From Methylohalobius sp964654415 (GTDB taxonomy: Bacteria > Pseudomonadota > Gammaproteobacteria > Methylococcales > Methylothermaceae): 64,000 nucleotides of DNA. Made by a program: the position numbers and the translations under genes. Where the stretch lies: the NCBI GenBank assembly GCA_964654415.1, contig CAZZIP010000013.1:7930-71929 (forward strand), in the 5' to 3' direction. Shown here piece after piece: positions 17,956 to 26,440 of the stretch. The notes below the pieces were generated by a model. The model ran no database searches. It saw only the letters and a program-made list of their open reading frames with translations, and was not told where the DNA came from. Numbering within the stretch: position 1 is the first letter of the stretch; each line of letters begins with the position of its first letter.

Positions 17956-19207
17956 ATTCCTCGTCATCGGTGGCCACCCTCTAGACGGCGAAGTTCGAAT
18001 CTCAGGGGCCAAAAACGCAGCGCTACCGATTCTCGCTGCCACCTTATTGGCCAAAACCCCGGTAGTGCTGAGCAACGTGCCCGAACTGCACGACATCGCG
18101 ACGATGCTCAAATTGCTTTCCGGCCTGGGAGTCTCATATTGCTTCCGCTCCGGTACGCTCGAGCTCGACGCCAGTAAGACCTGTGGGTTTCTCGCCCCGT
18201 ATGAACTGGTGCGCACTATGCGCGCATCGATTCTGGTCTTGGGACCGCTTTTGGCGCGCTGCGGCGAGGCGGTGGTTTCCTTGCCGGGCGGCTGCGCCAT
18301 CGGTGCCCGACCGGTAGACCTACACCTGAAAGGGCTGGCCGCCTTAGGAGCCGACATTCGGGTAGAAGCCGGCTACATCCACGCACGCGCCAAAAAGCTC
18401 AAAGGCTGCCGCTTGGTCCTCGACCAAGTCACCGTGACCGGAACTGAAAACCTCATGATGGCCGCCGTCCTGGCCCGGGGCAAAACCGTGATCGAGAACG
18501 CGGCGCGTGAGCCTGAAGTCGTCGATCTCGCCGATTTTCTGGTCAAGCTAGGGGCAAAGATTTCCGGAATCGGCTCCGACGTGCTGGAAATCGAAGGGGT
18601 TGATTCTCTGGGCGATGCCCCCGTACAGCACGAGATCATGCCCGACCGGATTGAAACCGGCACCTATTTGACCGCCGCCGCCATCACCCGAGGCCGCATC
18701 CGCACCACCCACACCTACCCCAGGGCCCTAGACGCCGTCTTGGACAAACTCAAGGAGGCCGGTGCCATCATTACCCAAGGCCCGGATTGGATCGAGCTCA
18801 CCCAAACCTGCCGACCCCGCGCCGTTTCCTTCCATACCGCTCCCCATCCCGGCTTTCCCACCGACATGCAGGCCCAGCTGATGGCCTTGAACTGCATGGC
18901 GGAAGGGGTAGGAGTGATCACCGAGACCATTTTCGAGAACCGTTTCATGCACGCCTTAGAGCTTAGGCGCATGGGGGCTGACATCACCATCGAGGGCCAT
19001 ACTGCCATCTGCCGAGGCGTCGAAAGGCTTCAGGGCGCACCGGTTATGGCCACCGATCTTCGCGCTTCGGCCAGCCTAGTTCTGGCCGCTTTGGCCGCAG
19101 AGGGTGAAACCCGAATCGATCGCATTTATCATATCGACAGGGGCTACGAGCGCATTGAAGCTAAGCTCTCCAAACTCGGCGCCATCATTCAAAGAATTCG
19201 GGAATAA
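17948..19207 (+). CDS. murA: UDP-N-acetylglucosamine 1-carboxyvinyltransferase
   Basis: MurA transfers enolpyruvate from PEP to UDP-GlcNAc, the first committed step of peptidoglycan synthesis. The 419-residue product has the usual length, K22 in SGAKNAALP and the catalytic Cys C116 in GGCAIGARPVD; Cys there, rather than Asp, predicts fosfomycin sensitivity. It overlaps mlaB and abuts hisG with no gap. In E. coli ibaG lies between mlaB and murA; it is absent here. Confidence 0.97.
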   Translation: MDKFLVIGGHPLDGEVRISGAKNAALPILAATLLAKTPVVLSNVPELHDIATMLKLLSGLGVSYCFRSGTLELDASKTCGFLAPYELVRTMRASILVLGPLLARCGEAVVSLPGGCAIGARPVDLHLKGLAALGADIRVEAGYIHARAKKLKGCRLVLDQVTVTGTENLMMAAVLARGKTVIENAAREPEVVDLADFLVKLGAKISGIGSDVLEIEGVDSLGDAPVQHEIMPDRIETGTYLTAAAITRGRIRTTHTYPRALDAVLDKLKEAGAIITQGPDWIELTQTCRPRAVSFHTAPHPGFPTDMQAQLMALNCMAEGVGVITETIFENRFMHALELRRMGADITIEGHTAICRGVERLQGAPVMATDLRASASLVLAALAAEGETRIDRIYHIDRGYERIEAKLSKLGAIIQRIRE

Positions 19208-19840
19208 ATGCTGACCATCGCCGTCTCCAAAGGCAGAATCTACCAAGAGGCTTTACCGCTTCTTGCTCAGGCTGGGATCGTGCCGACCGAAGACCCAAAT
19301 TCGCGCCGCCTGATCCTACCCACTTCGCACAGTGGAGTGCGCCTCTTGATCATCCGCGCGGCGGATGTTCCCACCTATGTGGAATACGGCGCCGCCGACT
19401 TGGGAATTGCCGGCAAGGACGTGCTGGTAGAATCGGGCGCAGAGGGTCTATACGAACCACTGGACCTCGGTATTGCGCGCTGCCGCATGATGACCGCCGG
19501 CAAGGTGGGAGAGAGCTGGAACGGCCGCCGGCTCCGGGTGGCGACCAAATACGTCAACACGGCCAAACGCTACTTTGCCGAGCGCGGTATCCAAGCCGAA
19601 GTCATCAAGCTCTACGGCTCCATGGAACTGGCGCCGCTGGTCGGTCTGGCCCAGTGCATCGTAGACCTGGTCGATACCGGCAATACCCTGCGCGCCAATG
19701 GACTGGAGCCGCGCGATCTGATCATGGAGGTCAGCTCTCGGCTGGTGGTCAATAAGGCCGCGATGAAGATGAAACATCGACCGATCAAGGCGCTCATCGG
19801 TGAGCTGGAGCGCGCGGTCAAAGCAACGGGGGGCTTATGA
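19208..19840 (+). CDS. hisG: ATP phosphoribosyltransferase, short form (HisG-S)
   Basis: HisG catalyses the first step of histidine synthesis. At 210 residues this is the short form, which lacks the C-terminal regulatory domain and normally works with HisZ. The catalytic domain motifs are present: ISKGRI-like AVSKGRIY at the start, ADLGIAGKD near 62 and the PRPP loop CIVDLVDTGNTLRANGL near 153-168. Its ATG follows the murA stop directly and its end overlaps hisD by 4 nt. No hisZ is in the window. Confidence 0.95.
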   Translation: MLTIAVSKGRIYQEALPLLAQAGIVPTEDPNSRRLILPTSHSGVRLLIIRAADVPTYVEYGAADLGIAGKDVLVESGAEGLYEPLDLGIARCRMMTAGKVGESWNGRRLRVATKYVNTAKRYFAERGIQAEVIKLYGSMELAPLVGLAQCIVDLVDTGNTLRANGLEPRDLIMEVSSRLVVNKAAMKMKHRPIKALIGELERAVKATGGL

Positions 19841-21141
19841 GCTTTACCATTCGACGTTTCAGCAGCAGCGATTCGGATTTTGCAATGCAATTTGCAAAGC
19901 TGCTGGCCAAAAACGCGCAGTTCGACCAAGTAGTCCACCAGACCGTACTCGAAATCCTGACCCGAGTGCGGCGCGAAGGCGATGCGGCGGTTTTGGATTA
20001 CACCCGTCGCTTCGATTTCTTGGAGACCGCTTCAGTAGCCGAACTGGAACTGCCGCAAGAACGCCTGCAAGAGGCTCTGGCCAATCTGCCAGCGGCTCAG
20101 CGCGAGGCCCTAAGGGCCGCCGCCACCCGGATTCGCGCCTATGCCGAACAGCAGAAACTGGCCTCATGGCACTACCGCGACGAATTCGGCAACCTGCTCG
20201 GGCAGAAGATCACCCCCCTGGACCGGGTCGGCCTCTACGTTCCCGGTGGGAAAGCGGCCTATCCCTCCTCAGTGTTGATGAACGCGGTACCCGCCAAGGT
20301 GGCAGAGGTTCCGGAGCTGATCATGGTCGTCCCCACCCCAGCCGGGGAAGTCAACGAACTGGTGCTGGCGGCGGCGGCCGTCGCCGGGGTAGACCGGGTA
20401 TTCCGCATCGGCGGCGCCCAAGCGATCGCCGCGCTGGCCTACGGTACCGAGACCATCCCAAAGGTGGACAAAATCGTCGGCCCCGGCAACGTCTATGTGG
20501 CCACGGCCAAGAAACTGGTATTCGGGGAGGTGGGGATAGACATGATCGCCGGACCCTCGGAAATCTTGATCATCGCCGACGGCACCACCGATCCCCACTG
20601 GATCGCCATGGATCTGTTTTCGCAGGCCGAACACGACGAAGACGCCCAGGCGATCCTGTTGTGCCCGGACGGCGCCTATCTTGACCGAGTCAGCGCCAGC
20701 ATCGTAGAGCTATTGCCGCAAATGCCGCGGCAGCAGGTCATCCGCGCCTCGATCGAGAAGCGCGGAGCGCTGATCCAGGTCCGAGACCTGGACGAGGCCT
20801 GCGAGCTGGCCAATCGCATCGCCCCAGAGCATCTGGAGCTCTCGGTGGCCGACCCGGATCCACTGTTGTCCAGGCTGCGCCACGCTGGTGCGATCTTTCT
20901 CGGTCCTTATACGGCCGAAGCCTTGGGGGATTACTGCGCCGGCCCAAACCACGTGCTGCCCACCTCCGGCACGGCAAGGTTTTCCTCCCCCTTGGGGGCG
21001 TACGATTTTCAGAAGCGCACCAGCTTGATCGGCTGCAGCCTGGATGGCGCCTCATCCTTGGCTGAAATCGCCAGGGTCTTGGCCGAAGGTGAAGGTTTGA
21101 CCGCCCACGCCCGCTCGGCTGCATACCGGATCACGCGATGA
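19837..21141 (+). CDS. hisD: Histidinol dehydrogenase
   Basis: HisD oxidises L-histidinol to L-histidine in two NAD-dependent, zinc-assisted steps. The 434-residue product has the usual length. Visible motifs are YVPGGKAAYPSSVLMN (near 130), GPGNVYVATAKK (near 218), AGPSEILIIADG, and the zinc-site stretch SQAEHDEDAQA near 263. An ATGA overlap joins it to hisG, and another joins it to hisC, so hisG-hisD-hisC is a coupled unit. Confidence 0.97.
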   Translation: MSFTIRRFSSSDSDFAMQFAKLLAKNAQFDQVVHQTVLEILTRVRREGDAAVLDYTRRFDFLETASVAELELPQERLQEALANLPAAQREALRAAATRIRAYAEQQKLASWHYRDEFGNLLGQKITPLDRVGLYVPGGKAAYPSSVLMNAVPAKVAEVPELIMVVPTPAGEVNELVLAAAAVAGVDRVFRIGGAQAIAALAYGTETIPKVDKIVGPGNVYVATAKKLVFGEVGIDMIAGPSEILIIADGTTDPHWIAMDLFSQAEHDEDAQAILLCPDGAYLDRVSASIVELLPQMPRQQVIRASIEKRGALIQVRDLDEACELANRIAPEHLELSVADPDPLLSRLRHAGAIFLGPYTAEALGDYCAGPNHVLPTSGTARFSSPLGAYDFQKRTSLIGCSLDGASSLAEIARVLAEGEGLTAHARSAAYRITR

Positions 21142-22208
21142 GCCTGAAACCCAAAGACCTTTTCCGTCCGGAAATCCTGGCTGCGACGGCTTATCACGTC
21201 GCTCCAGCAGAAGGGATGATCAAGCTCGATGCGATGGAAAATCCCTACGCTTGGCCCGAAACCTTGGTGGACGCCTGGCTCGAAACCTTACGCCAAGCCC
21301 ACCCCAACCGCTATCCCAACCCCCAGGCTCCAGCTCTGAAGTCAGCGCTTCGCCGCTATGCTCGGATTCCCGAGGCAGCCGAGTTGCTATTGGGCAACGG
21401 CTCTGATGAAATCATTCAGATCGTACTGCTGGCCTTGGTGGGTCAGCCTGGGGCAACCGTGCTGGCGCCGGAGCCTACCTTCGTGATGTACCGGCAGATA
21501 GCCACCTGGCTTGGCCTGAACTTCATCGGCGTCCCGCTCAAGCAGGATTTCGCTTTGGATCTGGACGCCATGCTGGCGAATATCGCGCGTCATCGACCTA
21601 AAGTCGTGTTCCTCGCCTATCCCAACAATCCTACCGGCAACTTGTTCGACCAGTCCGCCATCCTTAAGATCATCGAACAGACATCAGGATTAGTAGTCGT
21701 TGACGAAGCCTATGCGCCGTTCGCCCGGGTCAGCTTCATGGACATGCTCGGCCGGTTTGACAACTTATTGGTAATGCAGACTCTTTCCAAGCTGGGAATG
21801 GCAGGACTTAGGCTCGGCTTTCTCGCCGGTCCCAGAACCTGGTTGGAGCAGTTCGACAAACTACGCCTGCCTTACAATATCAACGTTCTGACCCAGCTCA
21901 GCGTCGAGTTCGCCTTGACCCACTTAGACGTTTTCGAACAGCAGACTGCCCGCATCCGCGCCGACCGCGAGGCGCTTCTAGCCGAGCTTGCCTCCCTGCC
22001 TCAAGTGAAGGTCTTTCCCAGCGCTACTAACTTTATCCTGTTTAGGGTGGCAGAGGCAGACTTAGTATTCGAACGCCTCAGACGCCAGGGCGTTTTGATC
22101 AAAAACCTCAATGCCTCCGGAGGACTGCTTGCGGGTTGCCTGCGGGTGACGGTGGGTACCCCGGCGGAAAATCAAGCATTTTTGAGCGCTTTGGCGGCCG
22201 CCCTGTAA
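21138..22208 (+). CDS. hisC: Histidinol-phosphate aminotransferase
   Basis: HisC is a PLP enzyme of aminotransferase class I/II that converts imidazole-acetol phosphate to histidinol phosphate. The 356-residue product shows LGNGSDEII near residue 88, the substrate stretch YPNNPTGN near 155, DEAYAPF near 185, and the PLP lysine in TLSKLGMAGLRLG near 216. It ends the his unit; a promoter-like element for petA follows in the 117-bp gap. Confidence 0.95.
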   Translation: MSLKPKDLFRPEILAATAYHVAPAEGMIKLDAMENPYAWPETLVDAWLETLRQAHPNRYPNPQAPALKSALRRYARIPEAAELLLGNGSDEIIQIVLLALVGQPGATVLAPEPTFVMYRQIATWLGLNFIGVPLKQDFALDLDAMLANIARHRPKVVFLAYPNNPTGNLFDQSAILKIIEQTSGLVVVDEAYAPFARVSFMDMLGRFDNLLVMQTLSKLGMAGLRLGFLAGPRTWLEQFDKLRLPYNINVLTQLSVEFALTHLDVFEQQTARIRADREALLAELASLPQVKVFPSATNFILFRVAEADLVFERLRRQGVLIKNLNASGGLLAGCLRVTVGTPAENQAFLSALAAAL

Positions 22209-22239
22209 GGCGCGCCTAGAGAACAAAAACGACCAAACG

Positions 22240-22268
22240 TTGACCCTTCCGGCAAATGACGGCAAAAT
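22240..22268 (+). promoter_or_regulatory. Candidate promoter of petABC
   Basis: TTGACC (22240-22245) and CAAAAT (22263-22268) are separated by 17 bp in the gap between hisC and petA. A start near 22275 would give a leader of about 50 nt with a strong GAGGAG ribosome site before the petA ATG. Confidence 0.45.
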
Positions 22269-22325
22269 CACGCGCTGACATAAAGGCATTGAGGTCCCGA
22301 GCCTCACGAGGAGGAAAATCCTGCC

Positions 22326-22919
22326 ATGAATGAAAACGCCGTTGATCTCGAGAAACGCCGCTTCTTGACTCAAACTGCCGCAGTTCTCGGCGCTGCGGGA
22401 GCGGCGTTGGCCGCTTTTCCGTTTATCAGCTACCTAAAGCCCAACCGCGGGACTCTGGAAGCCGCTAGCCCGATCGAGGTGGACGTTGCCAAGCTCGAGC
22501 CAGGTCAGATGATCCGAGTGGAATGGCGCGGTCAGCCGATCTGGCTGCTCAGGCGCACCGAGGAGATGCTGGCGACCTTGGAAAAACTGGAACCCTTGCT
22601 GCGTGATCCCAACTCCGATGAGTCCATCCAGCCAGAAAACTGCAAGAACCGCTATCGCTCGATCAAACCGGAGGTGTTTGTCGCCGTGGGGATCTGTACC
22701 CACCTCGGCTGTTCGCCGACTTACCGCCCCGAGATCGCCCCACCGGACCTTGGTAAGCGTTGGCTAGGCGGGTTCTTTTGCCCGTGTCACGGCTCGCGCT
22801 TTGACCTCGCCGGCCGGGTATATAAAAAGGTTCCCGCCCCCACCAATTTGGTGGTGCCCCCTTACCGCTATGTTACCGAGACGCGCATCGTCGTCGGCGA
22901 TGAACAAGAAGAGGCTTAA
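22326..22919 (+). CDS. petA: Rieske iron-sulfur subunit of cytochrome bc1
   Basis: The Rieske protein takes electrons from quinol at the Qo site and passes them to cytochrome c1. The 197-residue product has an RRFLT-type N-terminus (residues 11-15) and a single hydrophobic anchor (about 17-36), consistent with Tat export. The 2Fe-2S ligands are C124 and H126 in CTHLGC and C152 and H155 in CPCHGS, with C129 and C154 forming the usual disulfide. GAGGAG precedes the ATG by about 11 nt. It starts the petABC cluster. Confidence 0.97.
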   Translation: MNENAVDLEKRRFLTQTAAVLGAAGAALAAFPFISYLKPNRGTLEAASPIEVDVAKLEPGQMIRVEWRGQPIWLLRRTEEMLATLEKLEPLLRDPNSDESIQPENCKNRYRSIKPEVFVAVGICTHLGCSPTYRPEIAPPDLGKRWLGGFFCPCHGSRFDLAGRVYKKVPAPTNLVVPPYRYVTETRIVVGDEQEEA

Positions 22920-22923
22920 GCTC

Positions 22924-24312
22924 ATGAGCGATGCAAAACACCCAAACCGGCTTATCGCCTGGATCGACGAGCGTTTTCCGCTGCTCAAGGTCTGGAACGA
23001 ACACTTCGCCAAGTATTACGCCCCTAAGAATTTCAACTTCTGGTACTTTTTCGGCTCCCTGGCTCTGTTGGTCCTGGTCAACCAGGTCGTAACCGGGATT
23101 TGGTTGACCATGAACTACAAACCCGATGCCAAGCTCGCTTTCGACTCGGTCGAGACGATCATGCGCGACGTCAACTGGGGCTGGCTGATCCGCTATATGC
23201 ACTCGACCGGCGCCTCGATGTTTTTCATCGTGGTCTATCTCCACATGTTTCGCGGCATGCTGTATGGCTCCTACAAAAAACCGCGCGAATTGGTGTGGAT
23301 TTTAGGGATGAGCATGTTTCTGGCGCTGATCGCCGAAGCCTTCATGGGCTACCTTTTGCCCTGGGGGCAGATGTCCTACTGGGGAGCCAACGTCATCATC
23401 TCCCTATTCAGCGCCATCCCGGGAATCGGTGAGGGTTTGGCTACTTGGATCCGGGGCGATTTCGTGGTCTCCGACATTACCCTCAATCGCTTTTTTGCCT
23501 TGCACGTGATCGCTGTCCCGTTGGTTCTGATCGTGCTGGTGTTCCTCCACATCGTGGCTCTACACAAGGTAGGATCCAACAACCCCGATGGGATCGAGAT
23601 CAAACAGTTCAAGGATGCTAACGGCGTCCCCTTGGATGGCATCCCTTTCCACCCTTATTACACAGTCAAGGACTTGTTTGGCGCCTGTGTGTTTTTGACC
23701 CTATGCGCTTGGATCGTGTTCTACGCCCCAGAAATGGGCGGACTTTTCCTAGAGCCCCCTAACTTCATTCCCGCAGATCCGCTCAAGACTCCTGAGCATA
23801 TCAAACCAGTCTGGTATTTCACCCCATTCTTCACCGTCCTGCGCGCGATTCCCAGCAAGTTCGGCGGAATGCTGGCTATGTTCGCGGCGATTTTCATCCT
23901 GTTCCTGCTGCCTTGGCTGGATCGTTGCCCGGTCAAGTCCATCCGTTACCGAGGCAGGAGCTACAAGATCGCTTTGGCCTTATTCGTCATCAGCTTCATC
24001 AGCCTAGGGTACCTTGGCACTATCCCGCCCACTCCCACAGCGGCTATGTTTGGTGTCATTTTCACTTTGACTTATTTCGGTTTCTTTCTGCTGATGCCGA
24101 TCTACACCCGCCTGGAAGTGACCTCCAACGTACCGGAAAGGGTAGTATGGCCGCCCAAACCCTTCTTGGGACGAAAAGGCTGGGTCTGGGACCAGGTACG
24201 CAAGGGAGTCGCCTATCTCCAAACCTTGGCCTACTATCAAAAAGCCGCCACCCAGTGGCAAACCATCCTGGAGGGTATGAAAAAAAACAAACTCTTGAGA
24301 AAATTTCTATGA
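22924..24312 (+). CDS. petB: Cytochrome b subunit of cytochrome bc1
   Basis: The product from ATG 22924 has 462 residues and about nine membrane helices; upstream in-frame codons overlap petA and are not coding. Haem ligands are H93/H107 in helix B and H194/H209 in helix D. The 14 residues between the second pair is a spacing I know from gamma/betaproteobacterial sequences. The Qo motif is PVWY (in KPVWYFTPFF near residue 295), not PEWY. The protein is larger than mitochondrial cytochrome b, with a charged C-terminal tail of about 50 residues. It starts 4 nt after the petA stop and overlaps petC by 4 nt. Confidence 0.96.
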   Translation: MSDAKHPNRLIAWIDERFPLLKVWNEHFAKYYAPKNFNFWYFFGSLALLVLVNQVVTGIWLTMNYKPDAKLAFDSVETIMRDVNWGWLIRYMHSTGASMFFIVVYLHMFRGMLYGSYKKPRELVWILGMSMFLALIAEAFMGYLLPWGQMSYWGANVIISLFSAIPGIGEGLATWIRGDFVVSDITLNRFFALHVIAVPLVLIVLVFLHIVALHKVGSNNPDGIEIKQFKDANGVPLDGIPFHPYYTVKDLFGACVFLTLCAWIVFYAPEMGGLFLEPPNFIPADPLKTPEHIKPVWYFTPFFTVLRAIPSKFGGMLAMFAAIFILFLLPWLDRCPVKSIRYRGRSYKIALALFVISFISLGYLGTIPPTPTAAMFGVIFTLTYFGFFLLMPIYTRLEVTSNVPERVVWPPKPFLGRKGWVWDQVRKGVAYLQTLAYYQKAATQWQTILEGMKKNKLLRKFL

Positions 24313-25025
24313 AGCGTTATGCTTGGATTTTATTCTTCCTCTGGCCGGCTCTAAGTGCAGCCGAACTGACGGCCCCGCTGGAACAACCGGATATCGACGT
24401 TACCGATAGCGCCTCCTTACGCCGCGGCGCCAAACTTTACATCGACCGTTGTCTGGGCTGTCACTCTCTCAAACACCTGCGCTACCTCCGCCTCAAGCAG
24501 GATCTTCAGTTCAGCGACGCAGAGTTCAAAGCGCTGTTTCCCTGGTTGGACCGCGTAACCGGCACCTTGACCTCAAGCATGGCGAGCAAAGACGCCCAAG
24601 CCTGGTTCGGGGTACCGGCACCGGACCTGTCAGAACGCGCCCGAGCGCTCGGCACCGACTGGTTATACACTTATCTGCGCAGCTTTTATCGAGACGATTC
24701 CCGCCCGTTCGGGGTCAATAACTGGGTGTTCAAAGACGTGGCCATGCCCAACGTGTTGTGGGATTTGCAGGGGGTGCAAAAAGCGGTGATGCAAAAAGGC
24801 AAAAGCGGTAAGCGCATCGAGCGGCTGGAATTGGTAGAACCTGGCGTCCTAAGCCCCCAAGAGTTCAACCGTGCCGTGGCCGATCTGGTGAATTTCCTCG
24901 CTTACGCTGCTGAGCCGACACAGCTGGAACGGCGCCGACTGGGTAAATACGTCATCGGATTCCTGCTCTTGCTGGCATTCGTCACATACCGCCTGAAGCA
25001 GGCCTACTGGAAGGATGTCCATTGA
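24309..25025 (+). CDS. petC: Cytochrome c1 subunit of cytochrome bc1
   Basis: Cytochrome c1 passes electrons from the Rieske protein to soluble cytochrome c. The 238-residue product has a signal peptide (ending LWPALSAAE), the haem site CLGCH (C48, C51, H52), the methionine-ligand stretch KDVAMPNVLW near residue 145, and a C-terminal membrane anchor (YVIGFLLLLAFVTYRL). ATG 24309 overlaps the petB stop as ATGA. Upstream in-frame codons lie inside petB and are discarded. Confidence 0.96.
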   Translation: MKRYAWILFFLWPALSAAELTAPLEQPDIDVTDSASLRRGAKLYIDRCLGCHSLKHLRYLRLKQDLQFSDAEFKALFPWLDRVTGTLTSSMASKDAQAWFGVPAPDLSERARALGTDWLYTYLRSFYRDDSRPFGVNNWVFKDVAMPNVLWDLQGVQKAVMQKGKSGKRIERLELVEPGVLSPQEFNRAVADLVNFLAYAAEPTQLERRRLGKYVIGFLLLLAFVTYRLKQAYWKDVH

Positions 25026-25070
25026 TCCTTTAACGATGCAAGCTATTCAAGCGTTCACGGTCAGGCAGCG

Positions 25071-25691
25071 ATGATCCTATACTGTTCCCCAATCTGTCCT
25101 TACAGTCATCAGGTGCGCTTCGTCTGGCATGAAAAAAGCATTCATGCGGACATCCGCTTCATCGATCCGACTGATCCACCGGAGGATGTCATCGATCTCA
25201 ATCCTTACGGCAATACCCCAACGCTGATCGATCGCGAGCTGGTTCTCTATGAACCTAACATCATCATCGAGTATCTGGATGAGCGCTATCCTCATCCTCC
25301 TCTCTATCCTCTGGAGCCGATGGCCCGGGCCCAGGCGAGAATGCTGATCCATCGCATCCACCGCGATTGGTATCGGATAGCAGAAGAGATCCAAAATTCT
25401 CGGGAAAAAAAGGCGGCTCAGGCGCGCAAACTACTCTACGAAGGATTGATCGCGGCCACGCCTCTGTTTGCCGCCAAACCTTATTTCCTCAGCGATGAGT
25501 TTTCGCTCGTCGATTGCATGCTTGCCCCCCTGCTGTGGCGGCTGCCCCTGCTTGGGATTGCGTTGCCCCAAGAGGCCCGACCCATCCTCGACTACTCCCA
25601 ACGGATCTTTGCCCGCCCAGCTTTCCGTCAAAGCTTGAGCAAGCAGGAAAAAGAAATCGCCGAGCCACTCCTCCAACGTCTTTCTGCCTAA
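25071..25691 (+). CDS. sspA: Stringent starvation protein A (glutathione-S-transferase fold)
   Basis: SspA is an RNA-polymerase-associated protein of the GST fold that lacks GST activity in known members and affects stress gene expression. The 206-residue product has a thioredoxin-like N-terminus with CPYSHQVRF (residues 9-17), NPYGNTPTL and LYEPNIIIEYLDERYP, then a helical C-terminal domain. The start at ATG 25071 is slightly shorter at the N-terminus than in E. coli. It is 45 bp after petC and 2 bp before sspB; petABC-sspAB is a common gammaproteobacterial cluster. Confidence 0.9.
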   Translation: MILYCSPICPYSHQVRFVWHEKSIHADIRFIDPTDPPEDVIDLNPYGNTPTLIDRELVLYEPNIIIEYLDERYPHPPLYPLEPMARAQARMLIHRIHRDWYRIAEEIQNSREKKAAQARKLLYEGLIAATPLFAAKPYFLSDEFSLVDCMLAPLLWRLPLLGIALPQEARPILDYSQRIFARPAFRQSLSKQEKEIAEPLLQRLSA

Positions 25692-25693
25692 TC

Positions 25694-26083
25694 ATGACTG
25701 CGCTGCGCCCTTATCTGATCCGTGCCCTCTATGAATGGATCGTCGACAACGCCATGACCCCTTATATCCTGGTAGATGCCGAACGCGAGGGAGTAAACGT
25801 TCCCCGCCAATATGTCCAGAACGGCAAAATCGTGTTGAATCTGAAACCCGAGGCTGTCGTCAATCTGTTGCTGGGCAATGAGACGATCGACTTCAAAGCC
25901 CGCTTTGGTGGAGTTCCGATGCAAGTCCAGGTGCCGGTCAATGCGGTCCTAGCAATCTATGCCAAAGAAACCGGCAAAGGAATGATCTTCGAGGAGGAAA
26001 CGGACAGCACCCCTCCCCCTTCTGGGCCGGAACCCAAAAAGGAGGAAAAGCCCAAACGCCCAAGCCTAAAAGTCGTCAAGTAA
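25694..26083 (+). CDS. sspB: ClpXP specificity-enhancing adaptor SspB
   Basis: SspB binds ssrA-tagged proteins and delivers them to ClpXP. The 129-residue product has the substrate-binding fold (YLIRALYEWIVDNAMTPYILV, then GGVPMQVQVPVNAVLAIYAKETGKGM) and a flexible tail. It ends in the ClpX-binding module RPSLKVVK. ATG 25694 is chosen; upstream in-frame codons overlap sspA and have no family similarity. It converges on the DUF1820 gene with only 4 bp between the stops. Confidence 0.95.
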   Translation: MTALRPYLIRALYEWIVDNAMTPYILVDAEREGVNVPRQYVQNGKIVLNLKPEAVVNLLLGNETIDFKARFGGVPMQVQVPVNAVLAIYAKETGKGMIFEEETDSTPPPSGPEPKKEEKPKRPSLKVVK

Positions 26084-26087
26084 ACCG

Positions 26088-26411
26088 TCACTTCCGCCCC
26101 GGCGGATAGATGGCGGTCACCTTACCGGAACTCTCTGGCGAAAGCGGTAGGATCCTGGCGGCTCCACGCCGCTCTACTTGATCGATGCGGATGATCGCGT
26201 GCATAGGGATGAAGCTGCGCCTGACGTTGCCGAATTCCGCTTTAAGCTTTTCTTCGCTAGGATCGACGACGATGGCGCTCGCCTCTCCGAAAACAAAATC
26301 TTCCACTACCACGAATCCATACAGGTCGCCCTGATATACCTGTTTGGCATACATTTCATAGACCTGATTCTGGTTGATGAAAACGACTTTGAAAATCTGT
26401 TTTGCGGGCAT
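26088..26411 (-). CDS. DUF1820 family protein
   Basis: The 107-residue product matches the DUF1820 pattern: a start such as IFKVVFINQNQVYEMYA, a central VVDPSEEKLKAEFG, and PMHAIIRIDQVE near residue 73. It has no signal peptide or membrane segment, so it is probably cytoplasmic. The family occurs mainly in gammaproteobacteria and has no known function. It stands alone, convergent with sspB. Confidence 0.85.
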   Translation of the reverse strand: MPAKQIFKVVFINQNQVYEMYAKQVYQGDLYGFVVVEDFVFGEASAIVVDPSEEKLKAEFGNVRRSFIPMHAIIRIDQVERRGAARILPLSPESSGKVTAIYPPGRK

Positions 26412-26440
26412 GAGCAGTCCTGAAACTTAAAAAAATAATT

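Noticed and set aside
19800..20684. Plus-strand open frame of 294 codons overlapping hisG and hisD
   Set aside because: It is Arg/Gly/Pro-rich shadow of hisD, which has every expected motif.
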